Positions 62,833 to 64,000 of a stretch of 64,000 bases of DNA are shown here, in pieces; position 1 is the stretch's first letter; each line of letters opens with the position of its first letter. The notes beneath the pieces were generated by a model. It ran no database searches, had not been told where the DNA came from, and saw nothing but the letters and a program-made list of their open reading frames with translations. The DNA comes from Brachionus plicatilis (taxonomy: Eukaryota > Rotifera > Eurotatoria > Ploima > Brachionidae): positions 462,688 through 526,687 of the forward strand of contig QEOQ01000359.1 of assembly GCA_010279815.1 (NCBI GenBank), read 5' to 3'. The translations under genes were made by a program, and so were the position numbers.

Positions 62833-63318
62833 GCTTTCGCTAAACCGGCCATATTCGGAAAATATTTTTTTGACATATTGTCAAAACTGCCGAACTCTCG
62901 AAAGTCCGACACTAGAGGAAAATTTAAATTTTACCGGATTAAATACAAAACAATTAACATAAATTTTTTAAAAAATTTAACAAAAATGAAATTCTAATAA
63001 CGGATTAAAAAAATTTTTATATATTTAATTCATTTAATTCATGTCAACAATGTTCGATTGTTTATTATTTTTATCAATGAAAAAATCTATTCTTTCAGAT
63101 ATGTAATTTTTTAGCGACATTTAAAAAAATTTTTGTCGAATTAAAAATTTAAAAATATAAATAATTTATAAAGAAGATGTCAGTTGTCTAAGCCGAATTA
63201 TCGAATTATATACAAGCTTTTATATTGCTTTTTATAAGAAAGGGAAAATGAAAAATTATTCGGCAATCGAATTTTTCGAATAATCGAAGACGAATTTTTC
63301 GATTTACGAGGGTTGACT
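62833..63318. mobile_element. Possible decayed pogo-like short element
   Basis: The left end CTGTCAGCTTTCGCTAAACC and the complement of the right end (AAGTCAACCCTCGTAAATCG) align loosely to the pogo-type CAGTCAACCCTCG terminus, each next to TA. The inside is AT-rich with ATTCG/CGAAT words. Weak. Confidence 0.3.
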
Positions 63319-63591
63319 TTATATTATTTTAAAATAAAATAAAAAAATATTTTTCAAAATTATTAAATTAATTTAATTTTATTAAAAATATATTTAAAAT
63401 AAATCTATTTTAAAGAAAGTACTAATTAAGGTTGCTTCAATCTTCCAAGCTCAGCAAAAATTTAATTTTTCAAATTAATAAAAAAATTGACACTAAAGTT
63501 TTTTATTTTTCTCAAAAAATTAAATTAAGAAAATTTTCTTTAATTTTATACACTTTAAAAAATTTTGAAAAAATGCATATTCAATTTAATT

Positions 63592-63813
63592 TTAGAAAAC
63601 CTTAAATATTTCAGTATCACAAAGATACTTTAGACCACAGGGATCATTTTTAAGATTACCAAAACTAATTGAATTTAAAAAAAAAATGAGCAATTTAACA
63701 TTTAAATCAACAGTGCCTAGGTTCAAAAGATGGTGCAATTGACCCATAAAAGTCTGTGAACTATTTTTTATGTTTACTTTTACCTCTCCAATCTGCACTC
63801 TTGTGCTAACCAA
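63592..63813 (-). CDS. Possible terminal exon of an unrecognised gene
   Basis: An open minus-strand stretch of 73 codons ending at 63592. The acceptor may be CCTTGGTTAG, complement of 63804-63813. Segments such as SSQTFMGQLHHLLNLGTVDL and NDPCGLKYLCDTEIFKVF look protein-like. No family recognised. The upstream part would be beyond the window end. It could equally be a repeat fragment. Confidence 0.3.
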   Translation of the reverse strand: MVSTRVQIGEVKVNIKNSSQTFMGQLHHLLNLGTVDLNVKLLIFFLNSISFGNLKNDPCGLKYLCDTEIFKVF

Positions 63814-64000
63814 GGCTTAAATAGCTATCACCCTGTCCGCATACACATCCAAGTCCAACTGGCATTCAACAAGCAGGAATAAAACATCAAATCGTTAAAA
63901 ACCGGTCCAATCCGACCTCGTCAGGCTGACTCAGCAACACAATACTTTTTTTTCTGGCACAAAACAGTTTCCAAATAGCTAGTGGCTACATCAGCTGCGA
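63814..64000. other. GC-richer edge of the window
   Basis: Noticeably richer in G+C than the preceding kilobases (CCGGTCCAATCCGACCTCGT and similar). It may be the start of a different element or gene that continues beyond base 64000. Confidence 0.4.

Noticed and set aside
1..64000. CRISPR arrays, rRNA genes, prokaryotic operons
   Set aside because: No regularly spaced repeats, no rRNA-like conserved blocks and no operon layout were seen. The window is eukaryotic.

Overview
The window looks like nuclear DNA of an AT-rich invertebrate animal. It has metazoan orthologues (DNAJC11, TCERG1, IQCE and the tail of a WDR20/DMWD-type gene), introns that are mostly 50-70 bp with GT...AG ends, AATAAA poly(A) signals, and a dense load of eukaryotic transposons. 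A monogonont rotifer of the Brachionus kind is my best guess from composition, intron size and element content, but no marker here proves it.

Layout. 1-1.8 kb: two palindromic MITEs. 1.8-3.2 kb: last seven exons of DNAJC11 (+). 3.7-6.0 kb: an unrecognised terminal exon (-), a single-exon gene of unknown function at 4320-5174 (+) and WDR20-like terminal exons (+). 7.1-8.1 kb: a 5'-truncated copy of TCERG1 (-). 9-18 kb: a transposon graveyard with Tc1/mariner, LINE and MITE remnants, including a complete Tc1/mariner-like element with inverted repeats of about 340 bp. 18.3-22.8 kb: a 1493-residue intronless gene whose product joins a DZIP3-type HEPN domain to a SAMD9-like P-loop NTPase and helical repeats. 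This is the most interesting gene in the window and a candidate animal innate-immunity/antiviral effector.

24-38 kb: a nest of transposons. An old hAT gene (hAT-A) was entered by a deleted second hAT (hAT-B, 8-bp target duplication), which was entered by an env-carrying Ty3/gypsy retroelement (4-bp target duplication). A pogo/Tigger element (TA duplication) sits further along hAT-A. A tandem duplication, or a haplotype mis-join, repeats 1.84 kb of this at an offset of 8,469 bp. 39-44.6 kb: LINE fragments, two decayed relatives of the 4320 gene, a second pogo element and an assembly gap (44586-44955). 45.0-47.5 kb: full-length intronless TCERG1 (-), a strikingly GC-rich island. 47.6-49 kb: a LINE insertion flanked by 112-114-bp direct repeats. 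52.2-56.5 kb: a nine-exon IQCE orthologue (+) with a 23-nt microexon. 57-64 kb: MITEs, an inverted-repeat element, a LINE tail and probable pogo debris.

The host genes are functionally unrelated (mitochondrial membrane organisation, transcription/splicing coupling, cilia/Hedgehog signalling, probable immunity). I see no operon-like cooperation. The transposons dominate the architecture.
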